NCBI GenBank assembly: GCA_007126035.1
Contig: SLCC01000053.1
Coordinates: forward strand, 1-33,669
Direction of reading: 5' to 3'
DNA: 33,669 bases
Origin: Gemmatimonadota bacterium
GTDB lineage: Bacteria; Gemmatimonadota; Gemmatimonadetes; Longimicrobiales; RSA9
Numbering within the stretch: the first letter of the stretch is position 1; every line of letters begins with the position of its first letter. Of this stretch, positions 7,658 through 15,186 are shown piece after piece. The translations under genes were made by a program, and so were the position numbers. The notes beneath the pieces are model-generated. The model made no database searches. It was not told the origin of the DNA and saw nothing but the letters and a program-made list of their open reading frames with translations.

Positions 7658-7906
7658 GTGTTCCCGTCCACGTTGGTGTTGCTCATAGTGGTGCTGGCCT
7701 TCATGGCTGGGGCGCTGGTGTTCTTCATCTGGGCCGCGCGGGCGGGGCAGTTGGGGGACCTCGATCGCCAGGCCATGCTGCCGCTGGACGAGCGGGACCT
7801 GCGGGTGTCTCATCCATGGGAGACGGCGGAGCAGGCGGAGGCGCGGCGAGAGGCGTGGGGTGAGCCATTGCCTCCGGAGCCGGGGGAGTGGGGAGGCGCG
7901 GAGTGA
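7658..7906 (+). CDS. ccoS: cbb3 oxidase assembly protein CcoS
   Basis: This small protein (82 residues from this start) has one N-terminal membrane helix (STLVLLIVVLAFMAGALVFFIW) followed by ARAGQLGDLDRQAMLPLDE, which matches the CcoS/FixS signature FxWAxxSGQxxDLxxxA. CcoS is needed to mature the haem and copper centres of CcoN. I chose GTG 7658 because GGAGG lies five bases upstream and because the distance from start to the conserved Trp (about 25 residues) equals that of known CcoS proteins. The frame is open back to GTG 7613. The tail after the signature is longer than usual and rich in Pro and Glu. The stop overlaps the ccoN start (GTGA). In proteobacteria ccoS usually follows ccoGHI; here it leads the operon and no ccoG, H or I is present. 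Confidence 0.85.
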   Translation: MFPSTLVLLIVVLAFMAGALVFFIWAARAGQLGDLDRQAMLPLDERDLRVSHPWETAEQAEARREAWGEPLPPEPGEWGGAE

Positions 7907-9408
7907 GCGGCGGTGAGGCGCGGGCTGTGGGTGTGGGCTCAGCGCTGACGGCGCCGGCCCCGCGGCCAGCGGAGGAGGCGTCCAGGCTACCGACCAGCGA
8001 GGAGCGCGAGCTGCGGCTGCGGGTCGACCGGTCGAGCCGTCGCCCGGTGCTGGTGGCGTTCGGCTGCTCGTTGGTGGCGCTGCTGCTGGGCAGCGTCTTC
8101 GGCTTGACGGCCAGCGTGCAGATGCATTCCCCGGAGCTGGCGGGTCCTGGCTGGCTGACGTTCGGCCGGGTGCGGACGGCCCACCTGAACGCCATGGTCT
8201 ACGGCTGGGCGTCGCTCGCCATGTTGGGGGTGTCCCTGTGGATGATCCCGCGGCTGGTCCACCAGGAGCTGAAGTGGGCGCGGCTGGCGGAGTTTGGGGT
8301 CTGGATCTGGGCGCTGGCCCTGGGCTACCAGCTCGTACGGATTTTGGGCGGCATCCCGTCGGGCATGGAGTGGCTGGAGATCGGCCTCTACACCGGCGAC
8401 ACCTTCCTGACCGTCGGCGGCGGCATGGTGGGCGTGGCGTTGCTCCGGACGCTGCTGGCCCGGGCGGTGCCCCACCTGTACGTCTCGGTCTGGTACATCA
8501 TGGCGGCGCTGATCTGGTTCCCGATCATCTTCATCACCGGGAACTGGCCGGCGTGGGCGGGCGCGGAGTCGGCGGCGGTGAACTGGTTCTACGCCCACAA
8601 CGCCCTGGGTCTGTGGCTGACAGCCATCAATGTGGGCGCGGCCTACTACCTGATCCCGAAGGTGCTGGGCCGCCCGGTCTACAGCTACCAGCTGTCGCTG
8701 GTGGGGTTCTGGACGCTGGGCTTCTTCTATTCGCTGAACGGGATGCACCACGTGATCGGCGGGCCCATGCCCACCTGGATGATCACCACGTCCATCACGG
8801 CCAGCGTGCTCATGGTGATCCCCGTGGCGGCGGTGGCCATCAACCACCACATGACTGTGGTGGGACGGTTCGCGGCGCTGCGCTACAGTCCGACTCTGCG
8901 GTTCGTGGTACTGGGCGCCATGGCCTACACGGCGGTCTCTCTCCAGGGCATCTTCACGGCGCTACGTGAGGTGAATCGGATCACCCACTTCACCCAGTGG
9001 ACTGTGGGCCACGCCCACGTGGGTGTCTACGCCTTCGCCACCCTGATCCTCTTCGGCTCCATCTACTACATCCTGCCCCGTGTGCTGCGGCGCGAATGGC
9101 CCAGCGCCCGTCTCATCAGCTGGCATTTCTGGCTGGTCCTGCTGGGCATCGCCCTGTACGTCACGGCCCTGACGGTGGCTGGCGTGTTCCAGGGTCTGTA
9201 CCTCATGGACCCGGCCGTCCCGTTCCGCGCCTCGGTGGACGTGACGCTGGCGGGGCTCCAGGCCCGGAGCGTGGCGGCGGTCATGCTGACAGCGGGACAC
9301 GTGGTCTTCGCCTGGCACGTGTGGCGGCTCTGGCGCCGGCCCACTCCGGAGCGGGAGTTGGCGCCGTTCCACGCGCTCCGGCCCGTGGTGCGGGAGGCGG
9401 GGTCATGA
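7903..9408 (+). CDS. ccoN: cbb3-type cytochrome c oxidase subunit I (CcoN)
   Basis: CcoN is the catalytic subunit that reduces oxygen at a haem b3/CuB site. The 501-residue product has about twelve membrane helices. All redox ligands can be placed: H94 (RTAHLNAMVYGW) for low-spin haem b, H232 (AHNALGLWLT) and H282/H283 (GMHHVIGGPMPTW) for CuB, Y276 six residues before H282 as the cross-linked Tyr, and H370/H372 (TVGHAHVGVY) for haem b3 and haem b. The 44-residue spacing from H232 to Y276 equals that recalled for Pseudomonas stutzeri CcoN. I chose GTG 7903, which overlaps the ccoS stop as GTGA and has GGGAGG six bases upstream; GTG 7888 is an in-frame alternative. The roughly 45-residue N-terminal extension before helix 1 is rich in Ala, Pro and charged residues. 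Confidence 0.95.
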   Translation: MSGGEARAVGVGSALTAPAPRPAEEASRLPTSEERELRLRVDRSSRRPVLVAFGCSLVALLLGSVFGLTASVQMHSPELAGPGWLTFGRVRTAHLNAMVYGWASLAMLGVSLWMIPRLVHQELKWARLAEFGVWIWALALGYQLVRILGGIPSGMEWLEIGLYTGDTFLTVGGGMVGVALLRTLLARAVPHLYVSVWYIMAALIWFPIIFITGNWPAWAGAESAAVNWFYAHNALGLWLTAINVGAAYYLIPKVLGRPVYSYQLSLVGFWTLGFFYSLNGMHHVIGGPMPTWMITTSITASVLMVIPVAAVAINHHMTVVGRFAALRYSPTLRFVVLGAMAYTAVSLQGIFTALREVNRITHFTQWTVGHAHVGVYAFATLILFGSIYYILPRVLRREWPSARLISWHFWLVLLGIALYVTALTVAGVFQGLYLMDPAVPFRASVDVTLAGLQARSVAAVMLTAGHVVFAWHVWRLWRRPTPERELAPFHALRPVVREAGS

Positions 9409-10070
9409 AGCAGACCTGGCTCCTGGTCGGGGGCGCCCTGGTAGTGATAGGGTTCGCCTGGATGGTCCTGGTGGGTATTCCCCACACCATGCTGGTCCGG
9501 GTGGAGGCGCCGCCCGGGCTCGAGCCATACACCGAGAGCCAGGCACGGGGTCGGACCGTTTATATCCGCAACGGCTGCATCTACTGCCACACCCAGCAGG
9601 TGCGCGACGACGCCTTCACGTCCGACGTCGCCCGTGGCTGGGGCAGGCGACCCACCGTCCCTGCCGACTACGTCTATGACCGACCGCACCTGATGGGGAC
9701 CATGCGGACGGGGCCGGACCTCATCAATGTGGGCATCCGCCTGCCGGACCCGGAGTGGCACCTGATCCACTTCTACGACCCGCGGGCGGTGGTGGAGTGG
9801 TCCATCATGCCGCCCTATCGCTTCCTCTTCGATGAGGTGCCGGAGGAGGAGGTGGGCCCGGATGACCGGGTCGTGGCGATCCCCGGCCGCGGACCGGACG
9901 AGCCGGTGGTGGTGGCGACGCCGGACGTCCTGGCACTGGTGGACTACCTGCGTTCCCTGAACCGATCCTACCCGCTGGCCCAGCCCGCCGGGGCCGCTGA
10001 GGACGCTGGCATCGCCGAGCCTGGCGAGCCCGCGGAGGTCGACGACCGGAGCGGGCGGACCATGCCATGA
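9405..10070 (+). CDS. ccoO: cbb3-type cytochrome c oxidase mono-haem subunit CcoO
   Basis: The product has 221 residues. One N-terminal membrane anchor (WLLVGGALVVIGFAWMVLVG) is followed by a periplasmic cytochrome c domain. The haem site is C58-I-Y-C61-H62 in NGCIYCHTQQVRDD and the axial Met is M135 in WSIMPPYRFLF. The CcoO-specific segments YDRPHLMGTMRTGPDL and WHLIHFYDPRAVV are present. CcoO passes electrons from CcoP or soluble cytochromes to CcoN. The ATG overlaps the ccoN stop as ATGA, so translation is coupled. The C-terminal tail (about 150-221) is acidic and Pro/Gly-rich. Confidence 0.95.
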   Translation: MKQTWLLVGGALVVIGFAWMVLVGIPHTMLVRVEAPPGLEPYTESQARGRTVYIRNGCIYCHTQQVRDDAFTSDVARGWGRRPTVPADYVYDRPHLMGTMRTGPDLINVGIRLPDPEWHLIHFYDPRAVVEWSIMPPYRFLFDEVPEEEVGPDDRVVAIPGRGPDEPVVVATPDVLALVDYLRSLNRSYPLAQPAGAAEDAGIAEPGEPAEVDDRSGRTMP

Positions 10071-10705
10071 CCGATCGGGACCTGGACCGGGACGTGGAGC
10101 GGATGCACCGTCTGCTCTACCGCGAGCCCGCCGACCCCGGTGAGGGCCGGGAGCCAGCGCCCTGGTGGCTGTGGGTCCTTGTGGCCATCACCCTGTTCTG
10201 GGGTGGCTGGTACCTGGGCCGCTACGGCGGCACCTTCGACGCCTCGGCCCATCTGGCCTTCGCGGGTCCGCCCCGGGAGCTGCCGGACGAGCGGGTCGCA
10301 CCCCCGCCCGAGGACCTGGTGGAGCTGGGCGGCTCCCTCTACGTCCGCCACTGCCAGACCTGCCACCAGGCCGAGGGCGAAGGTGTGCCGGGGGTATTCC
10401 CGCCGGTGGTCCAGACGGAATGGGTGGTGGGCTCGCCCGACGTACTGATCCGTATCCTGCTCCAGGGTCTCGAGGGCCCCATCGAGGTGGCCGGCGAGCT
10501 CTACACCGGCTTCATGCCAGGCTGGGAGGCGCTCCTGACCGACGAGGAGCTGGCCGGTGTGGCCACCTTCCTCCGCCAGTGGCAGGAGAACGACGCGCCA
10601 CCCGTCGCCCCGGAGGACGTGGCCCGAGTCCGGGCGGAGACGGCGGACCGGGTCGAGCCGTGGACCGCCCCCGAGCTGACCGACCCGTTGGAGGACGGCC
10701 CATGA
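10067..10705 (+). CDS. Shortened mono-haem CcoP-like cytochrome c subunit
   Basis: The position after ccoO and the architecture (about 32 cytoplasmic residues, one membrane helix WWLWVLVAITLFWGGWYLG, then a c-type domain) identify it as the CcoP-equivalent. Only one haem motif is present, C96-Q-T-C99-H100 in YVRHCQTCHQAEGEGV, with M150 in YTGFMPGWE as the likely axial ligand. Classic CcoP has two haems and about 300 residues; this has 212. A short CcoQ gene is also absent. The ATG overlaps the ccoO stop (ATGA). The residues after about 175 are an acidic tail with no domain I recognise. It could instead be named a generic cytochrome c family protein. Confidence 0.85.
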   Translation: MTDRDLDRDVERMHRLLYREPADPGEGREPAPWWLWVLVAITLFWGGWYLGRYGGTFDASAHLAFAGPPRELPDERVAPPPEDLVELGGSLYVRHCQTCHQAEGEGVPGVFPPVVQTEWVVGSPDVLIRILLQGLEGPIEVAGELYTGFMPGWEALLTDEELAGVATFLRQWQENDAPPVAPEDVARVRAETADRVEPWTAPELTDPLEDGP

Positions 10706-11232
10706 CCGCCTTCGCCGGACCCGCTGCCGGTCGCCCGCTGGCGGTGACCGCGCTGTTCCCGGACCGGTCGGCCACCGAGGCCGTCGTCGCAGACCTCCTG
10801 CGGACGGGGCTGCCCCGTGACCAGATCGAGGTGGTGGTGACGCCGGCTGTGGCGAGCCGCGAGTTCGCCGATGTGCGGCCGCGACCCCGGAATCGGGCGC
10901 TGGTGGGCGCCGCCGCCGGCGGCTTCCTGGGCCTGCTGTTCGGCTCGCTCCTGGGGCTGGCGCTCGTGTGGCTACCGGGGATGCACGATGTGGGCGTGCT
11001 GGCCGTGGCGCAGCTGCTGGGGCCGAACGTGGCCACGGTGGTCGGGGCCGTCATAGGCGCCGCTATCGGGTTCTTCCGCCGCCCCGGCGAATCGCCTCGC
11101 CATGACCGGCTCGACGAAGCGCCAGACCAGGTCCTGGTCACCGTATCCGCCCGGTCACGAGAGGAGGCAGAGTTCCTGGCCGGGGTCCTGGAAGAGCACG
11201 GCGGCGCGCCCCGGATCGACGACGTCGGCTGA
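10702..11232 (+). CDS. General-stress-type (YflT/DUF1269-like) membrane protein, last gene of the cco operon
   Basis: The product has 176 residues. The N-terminal part (LAVTALFPDRSATEAVVADLLRTGLPRDQIEVVV) resembles the alpha-beta domain of YflT / general stress protein 17M. A Gly/Ala-rich two-helix hydrophobic segment follows, about 68-127 (ALVGAAAGGFLGLLFGSLLG and NVATVVGAVIGAAIGFF). The C-terminal block VLVTVSARSREEAEFLAGVLEEHGGAPRID repeats the small alpha-beta motif, as in DUF1269-like proteins. Function is unknown; such Gly-zipper segments sit in membranes. The ATG overlaps the stop of the CcoP-like gene (ATGA), so it is made together with the oxidase and may act in its assembly or protection. 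That role is inference. Confidence 0.7.
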   Translation: MTAFAGPAAGRPLAVTALFPDRSATEAVVADLLRTGLPRDQIEVVVTPAVASREFADVRPRPRNRALVGAAAGGFLGLLFGSLLGLALVWLPGMHDVGVLAVAQLLGPNVATVVGAVIGAAIGFFRRPGESPRHDRLDEAPDQVLVTVSARSREEAEFLAGVLEEHGGAPRIDDVG

Positions 11233-11234
11233 TA

Positions 11235-11272
11235 GAACCTCGGAGCACCGAACCTCGCGCATCGAATCTCGA
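11235..11272 (+). repeat. Three degenerate short direct repeats after the cco operon
   Basis: GAACCTCGG (11235), GAACCTCGC (11250) and GAATCTCGA (11264) recur at 14 to 15 bp immediately behind the stop codon of the last operon gene. The pattern resembles the repeats behind the M55 gene stop at 2696-2740. The 67-bp gap to the convergent fxsA stop holds nothing else I recognise, and there is no clear terminator. Confidence 0.45.
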
Positions 11273-11299
11273 CGTCAAGTCGGAGGCTCGACGTTCGCG

Positions 11300-11701
11300 C
11301 TACCTGAGCAGCAGGACGGTGATATTGGCGTCGCCTCGCTGGACGGCGCGCTCGAAGCGGCGGCGGAGGCGTCGTTTGAAGGCGTTTCTCGTGACAGGCA
11401 CCAGCATGGCGAAGCCGAAGAGGTCGGTGAGCAGGCCCGGGGTCAGGAGCACTATCCCGCCGATCAGGATCAGGAGGCCGTCGGCCAGTGCGGAGGCGGG
11501 CATGCGACCGGCTTGCAGCTCCTGGCTGATGGCGATCCAGGCCCTGACGCCGTGGCGGCGGGCCAGGGTCGCGCCCAGGAAGCCGGTGGCCACCACCAGC
11601 GCCAGGGTCCAGGCCAAGCCGATCCACCGACCGATCTGTATGAGGAGGGCCAGCTCCACGAGGGGGAGCAGGACGAACAGGGCAAGAAGTCTGATGAACA
11701 T
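11300..11701 (-). CDS. fxsA: FxsA family membrane protein
   Basis: The 133-residue product matches the FxsA/UPF0716 family: an N-terminal helix FIRLLALFVLLPLVELALLIQIGRWIG, a second helix LALVVATGFLGATLARRHG, the LQAGRMPASALADGLLILIGGIVLLTPGLLTDLFGFAMLVP block that is the family signature, and a basic C-terminus. FxsA was named for suppressing F exclusion of phage T7 when overproduced in E. coli; its normal role is unknown. ATG 11701 is used here; GTG one codon upstream (11704) has a better spaced GAGG (eight bases) and may be the true start. The gene converges with the cco operon across 67 bp. The 292-bp region upstream, shared with the divergent nucleotidyltransferase gene, holds only a 12-bp palindrome TGAGTGGACTCA at 11742-11753. 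Confidence 0.9.
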   Translation of the reverse strand: MFIRLLALFVLLPLVELALLIQIGRWIGLAWTLALVVATGFLGATLARRHGVRAWIAISQELQAGRMPASALADGLLILIGGIVLLTPGLLTDLFGFAMLVPVTRNAFKRRLRRRFERAVQRGDANITVLLLR

Positions 11702-11993
11702 CACTGAATGATCCTCGGAGTGCCCGGTAAGCGCAAGTCGTTGAGTGGACTCAGGAATTTCCGCAGAAAGTCGTCGCTGACTTGTCGTAGCCTGCTCGAC
11801 CGCAACGGGTAGCGGATACGTGGAAGTGGAACCGGGGGCTTCGGCTGGTCCTCGACGGCCGCCCGGGGGCCGGGCATGAAGAAAGGGGAGACTACTCCTG
11901 GGGTGTTGGCCGGAACGACGCTTGCAACTGCCCAACCTGCACCTTATCGCCGGGGGATCACGCTTGCCCGCCACCAGTCCGGAGCCTGGCCAC

Positions 11994-12818
11994 ATGACGC
12001 CGGAGGAGCGGAAGTCGCTCACCCACGGCGAGTTCTGGATCCCCGAGGCGGAGCGGGAGGTCTACCGGGAGGCCCTGGGCACGTTGAACCGAGCCGGCGT
12101 GCGGTACGTGGTGAGCGGGCTCTATGCCATCAACGTCTACACCGGCGTCTACCGCCAGACGAAGGACCTGGACCTGCTGATGGAGCCCGAGTTGGTGGTG
12201 GACGCGGCGCGGGCTCTGAAGGACGCGGGGTTCAGGGTCGAGCTCGAGGAGCCCTACTGGCTGGCCAAGGCGTTCAAGGGCGCGCATATCGACCTCATCT
12301 TCGGCATGGCCAACGGGATCGGGTTCATCGACTCCAGCTGGTACGCCCATTCCCGGTCGGCCGTCCTGGCCGCCACGCCTGTTCGGGTGGCGCCGCCGGA
12401 GGAGCTGATCTGGCACCGGCTGTTCATCGGCGAGCGTCATCGGTTCGATATGGCCGACGTGGTGCACCTGATCCTGCACATGGGTGCTCGGTTGGACTGG
12501 GACCGCCTGCTGGAGCGGGTGGGCGATGACTGGCGCCTCCTGGTCTCGCAGCTCCAGTTCTTCGACTACGTCTATCCCGATCATCGGGACCGGATACCGG
12601 AAGCGGTGCGCGACAGGCTGCGGGAGCGGGACGCGGCGGAGCCGGCGGCGCGGCGCGCTGTGCCGCCGGTCTGCCGCGGGACCGTGCTGTCCCGCTACTC
12701 GTTCGCCATCGACGTGAACGAATGGGGCTTCGAGGACGCCCGCAGGGAGATGGTGACCCGGGTGCGGTCGGACCCCATCGTCAGCGAGATTCGGGCTTCG
12801 AGCGTCTGGGACGGATGA
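11994..12818 (+). CDS. Nucleotidyltransferase-fold protein (AbiEii/DUF1814-like)
   Basis: The product has 274 residues. A nucleotidyltransferase core is visible: VRYVVSGLYAINVYTGVYRQTKDLDLLM gives the G-S/G motif and the metal-binding pair D58 and D60, and IDLIFGM supplies a third Asp at residue 100. A helical second half follows (RFDMADVVHLILHMGARLDWDRLLERVGDDWRLLVSQLQFFDYVYPD). The canonical GG or GS before the helix reads SG here, with the later residues intact. Such proteins include toxin-like AbiEii enzymes, but also many uncharacterised orphans; no AbiEi-type antitoxin gene is next to it, so a toxin role is not supported. ATG 11994 has GGAG nine bases upstream; TTG 11922 would add 24 residues. 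The 3' end overlaps the convergent membrane-protein gene by 38 bp. Confidence 0.75.
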   Translation: MTPEERKSLTHGEFWIPEAEREVYREALGTLNRAGVRYVVSGLYAINVYTGVYRQTKDLDLLMEPELVVDAARALKDAGFRVELEEPYWLAKAFKGAHIDLIFGMANGIGFIDSSWYAHSRSAVLAATPVRVAPPEELIWHRLFIGERHRFDMADVVHLILHMGARLDWDRLLERVGDDWRLLVSQLQFFDYVYPDHRDRIPEAVRDRLRERDAAEPAARRAVPPVCRGTVLSRYSFAIDVNEWGFEDARREMVTRVRSDPIVSEIRASSVWDG

Positions 12819-14415
12819 CGGCCCCGGCGGCGGTGTCCATAGGCGGCCCCTGGACGGGCGGGCCTTTACCGGGCGACGCCTTGCCGGGCGGCGCCTTGAT
12901 CTGAAGTGCCGGGTCGGCGGCTGGCGGCGGCTGGCCCGTGGCCAGCGGCTCGTAAAGATGGAGGCTGCGTCGTCTGGCGGCGCCCAGGGGGTAGCGCCAG
13001 TACGTCCACGGCTCTTCGAGCAGGCGTTCCTCCGCTCGCCGGATGATGACCTCGGGCAGGTCGCCCAGCAGGTCCAGCCCCGTGTCCAGCTGGATCCGGT
13101 GCAGTGCCATCAATGGTGCGGCCAGGTCGTCGTCCTTTACCCGCTTCCACAGGGACCGGCCCACGTGACCGATGCTCCTCACCGGGATGTCGCCCCGGTC
13201 CAGGAGGAAGGAGACGCCGCGGAACATGGGCGTGTGGAAGAGCAGGTCCGCGTCCACCTCCACCACCCATACGCCGGCGGCGTCGCCCCGGACGGCAGCC
13301 TCGGACTTGGTCTTCTGGCGGGCCAGTGATTCGGGGGTGTCCAGCTTGTGGTACGGGACCCACAGCTCCCGGTAGTGCAGGTCCGTCACCACCCACTCGA
13401 GCTGGCCGGCCTCCGGGCCGTCGGCCCTTATCCACAGGTCCACCCGCTCCCAGTCCCGCTCCCAGAACTTGTTCACCTCCGCCGGTGACAGGAGGAGGTA
13501 GCGCCAGACCCAGTATGTTTCCCCCTCGAGCCACCAGGGCGAGTCATCCTCCCGGACGTACGGTTTGCCCTCACCCTTCCGCGTGTACAGCAGCAGGGCG
13601 GGTGGTACGGGCCGGGGCAGGAAGAACCAGTCCACCAGGAGGTAGAGGACGAAGATTCCTGCCAGTGACCAGAAGAAGACGGACCACTCCTGGGCTGTAG
13701 CCGGGCGGAGCACGCCCACCAGGTAGGTGCCCAGCAGGATGGGCAGCGCGCCCAGGATGGCCGTCAGCGCTTCCCGGAACATCAGGTACAGGACCAGGAC
13801 CAGGGCCGGGAAACCCACCGGGATCCAGTACCTCGCCGTCAGCTCCAGCAGGCCCATGGCCGCCAGGACCGGCGCGGCGATCCCGATCACCAGGAGCCCC
13901 GTGAGCGAGGCCAGGGGCAGCTTGTTCGCCGCCCAGAACAGGGAGCTGAAGCCCGCCACCCGGTACGGGTCCAGGATGTCGCGGGCCAGGACCGTGTCGC
14001 CCAGCCGGGCGTCGCAGCGTGGCGGGAGGTCCGGATCGCCAGCCGGATCGGGCCTGCCGCCGGCGGGGTCCAGGGTCAGCCGGTACTGGTCCAGTTGGTC
14101 CAGGATCTGGCGTCCCATCCTGGTCCCGAACCGGAGCCGGTATCGGCCGATCCGGCGGAAGGAGCGGAACGCGAAGACGAACGGCCCGATCAGGAAGAGG
14201 AGGAGGTATGGGCCCAGGCGGGGGACCTCCAGGTCAGGCCGGTCGATGCCCAGGCGGAAGAGTCCGGGATGGATGAACCCCCGCCGGCCATGCTCCTCGG
14301 GCGTGACGCCTTCCAGGCCGAAGACGTTCGCCCAATAGTCCACGTAGAGGAATGGCCCTCTCAGCAGGCCCTGCTCCCGGAACCACTGGACCAGGGAGCC
14401 GGCCGGGCGGATCAT
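12781..14415 (-). CDS. Multi-helix membrane protein of unknown function
   Basis: I do not recognise a family. The 544-residue product has a soluble N-terminal part, a helix at about 68-85, a linker (about 86-165) and a cluster of four helices (about 168-190, 196-213, 216-236, 246-266). A large soluble domain (about 270-510) follows that is rich in Trp, Tyr and charged residues (for example DDSPWWLEGETYWVWRYL and VDADLLFHTPMFRGVSFLLDRGD). The last 35 residues are low-complexity Pro/Gly/Lys. The ATG at 14413-14415 comes one base after the stop of the NfuA gene, so the two are very likely cotranscribed and coupled. That suggests, without proof, a link to Fe-S assembly or to a process using Fe-S proteins. 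The open frame runs further upstream but overlaps nfuA and should not be used. Confidence 0.8.
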   Translation of the reverse strand: MIRPAGSLVQWFREQGLLRGPFLYVDYWANVFGLEGVTPEEHGRRGFIHPGLFRLGIDRPDLEVPRLGPYLLLFLIGPFVFAFRSFRRIGRYRLRFGTRMGRQILDQLDQYRLTLDPAGGRPDPAGDPDLPPRCDARLGDTVLARDILDPYRVAGFSSLFWAANKLPLASLTGLLVIGIAAPVLAAMGLLELTARYWIPVGFPALVLVLYLMFREALTAILGALPILLGTYLVGVLRPATAQEWSVFFWSLAGIFVLYLLVDWFFLPRPVPPALLLYTRKGEGKPYVREDDSPWWLEGETYWVWRYLLLSPAEVNKFWERDWERVDLWIRADGPEAGQLEWVVTDLHYRELWVPYHKLDTPESLARQKTKSEAAVRGDAAGVWVVEVDADLLFHTPMFRGVSFLLDRGDIPVRSIGHVGRSLWKRVKDDDLAAPLMALHRIQLDTGLDLLGDLPEVIIRRAEERLLEEPWTYWRYPLGAARRRSLHLYEPLATGQPPPAADPALQIKAPPGKASPGKGPPVQGPPMDTAAGAVIRPRRSKPESR

Positions 14416-14416
14416 G

Positions 14417-14989
14417 TCAACGTTCGTAGTAGGGATTCGTTCCCGCCGCGTGGTCCGTCGCGTCCAGGACCTGCCCCAGGTCCGGGATCGCCTCCCTGAG
14501 CATCTGCTCCACGCCCTGACGCAGCGTGACCCGGGCCATGCCGCAGCCCTGGCACCCGCCGCCCAGCTCCAGGTAGATGTCGGAGCCGTCCACGTCCACC
14601 AGCGAGATCCGGCCACCGTGGGCCGCCACCGCCGGGTTGACCCGGGTGTCCAGGATCTCCCGGACCCGGTCCGCCAGCTCACCGGCTGGCTCGTTCTCGC
14701 CCAGCGTCTTCGCGTTCGGGTTGGCGACGCTGAAGCCGGAGCCGTGCTCGCCCTCGACCCAGTCCACCGTGGCTCCCTCCATTCGCTCGGCGCTCGACTC
14801 GTCCAGCAAAATCTGGAAGCCCTCGAAGTCCACCACCCGGTCACCGTTGGCCGGCTCCTCGTCCACCAACGCGAAGTCGTACTGCGGTGAGAATGGGCTG
14901 CCGCGCATCACGATCCGCACCTTCGGCTCCTCCGCCGCCTGCGCGAATCGCAGGATCATCTCCCGGGCACGTTCCGTAAACTCAATCAT
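14417..14989 (-). CDS. nfuA: NfuA-type Fe-S cluster carrier
   Basis: The product has 190 residues in two parts. The first (about 1-95) is a degenerate A-type scaffold domain: IEFTERAREMILRFA, VRIVMRGSPFSPQYDFALVDE, VVDFEGFQILLDESSAERMEGATVDWVE; it lacks the Cys residues of true A-type carriers, as in NfuA. The second is a NifU C-terminal domain: ILDTRVNPAVAAHGGRISLVDVDGSDIYLELGGGCQGCGMARVTLRQGVEQMLREAIPD, with the C-x-x-C pair that binds a 4Fe-4S cluster across a dimer. NfuA delivers clusters to target enzymes. ATG 14987-14989 has GGTGG five bases upstream; GTG 14998 is an alternative. It is followed by the membrane-protein gene with a one-base gap. Upstream it is divergent from the receptor gene across 197 bp. 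Confidence 0.92.
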   Translation of the reverse strand: MIEFTERAREMILRFAQAAEEPKVRIVMRGSPFSPQYDFALVDEEPANGDRVVDFEGFQILLDESSAERMEGATVDWVEGEHGSGFSVANPNAKTLGENEPAGELADRVREILDTRVNPAVAAHGGRISLVDVDGSDIYLELGGGCQGCGMARVTLRQGVEQMLREAIPDLGQVLDATDHAAGTNPYYER

Positions 14990-15111
14990 CCGTTCCACCC
15001 CCCTGGTTCGTCATCGTCGAGTGCGCGCAGACCTTTACACCCGCCACGCCCTGCGGTTCAAGTCCTGCCGCGCGCCTGCCGCGCGCCACCGTTGTCGGGA
15101 TGACGCCGTCG

Positions 15112-15117
15112 TTGACA
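15112..15117 (+). promoter_or_regulatory. Candidate -35 box (TTGACA) for the receptor gene
   Basis: A perfect TTGACA lies 70 nt before the receptor start in the divergent nfuA/receptor spacer. No convincing -10 follows at 16 to 18 bp; the nearest AT-containing hexamers are GCAATG and CAATGT. The box is suggestive only. Confidence 0.35.
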
Positions 15118-15186
15118 TGACTCCGCCTGTGGAAGCAATGTACCGATCCTCCTGTGAACTTCGGAACCCTGTGGGCAGGGAGTTCA

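Noticed and set aside
4372-7776. A 1134-residue leftward frame containing the Omp85 gene
   Set aside because: The part upstream of 6327 is antisense to the DUF362 gene and lacks any domain; the signal peptide starts at 6327.
11742-11753. A 12-bp palindrome TGAGTGGACTCA between fxsA and the nucleotidyltransferase gene as an operator
   Set aside because: It is short, occurs once, and no adjacent regulator gene supports an operator role; the rest of the 292-bp spacer shows nothing clear.
12781-14844. A 687-residue leftward frame extending the membrane protein into nfuA
   Set aside because: The first 143 residues are an out-of-frame Trp/Arg-rich reading of nfuA. The ATG right after the nfuA stop is the natural start.
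15015-15075. A tRNA-like stretch with TTTACAC and GGTTCAAGTCC at nearly tRNA spacing upstream of the receptor gene
   Set aside because: Neither the anticodon stem nor the T stem pairs properly and no D-arm or acceptor stem fits. At most it is a degraded remnant; chance is likely.
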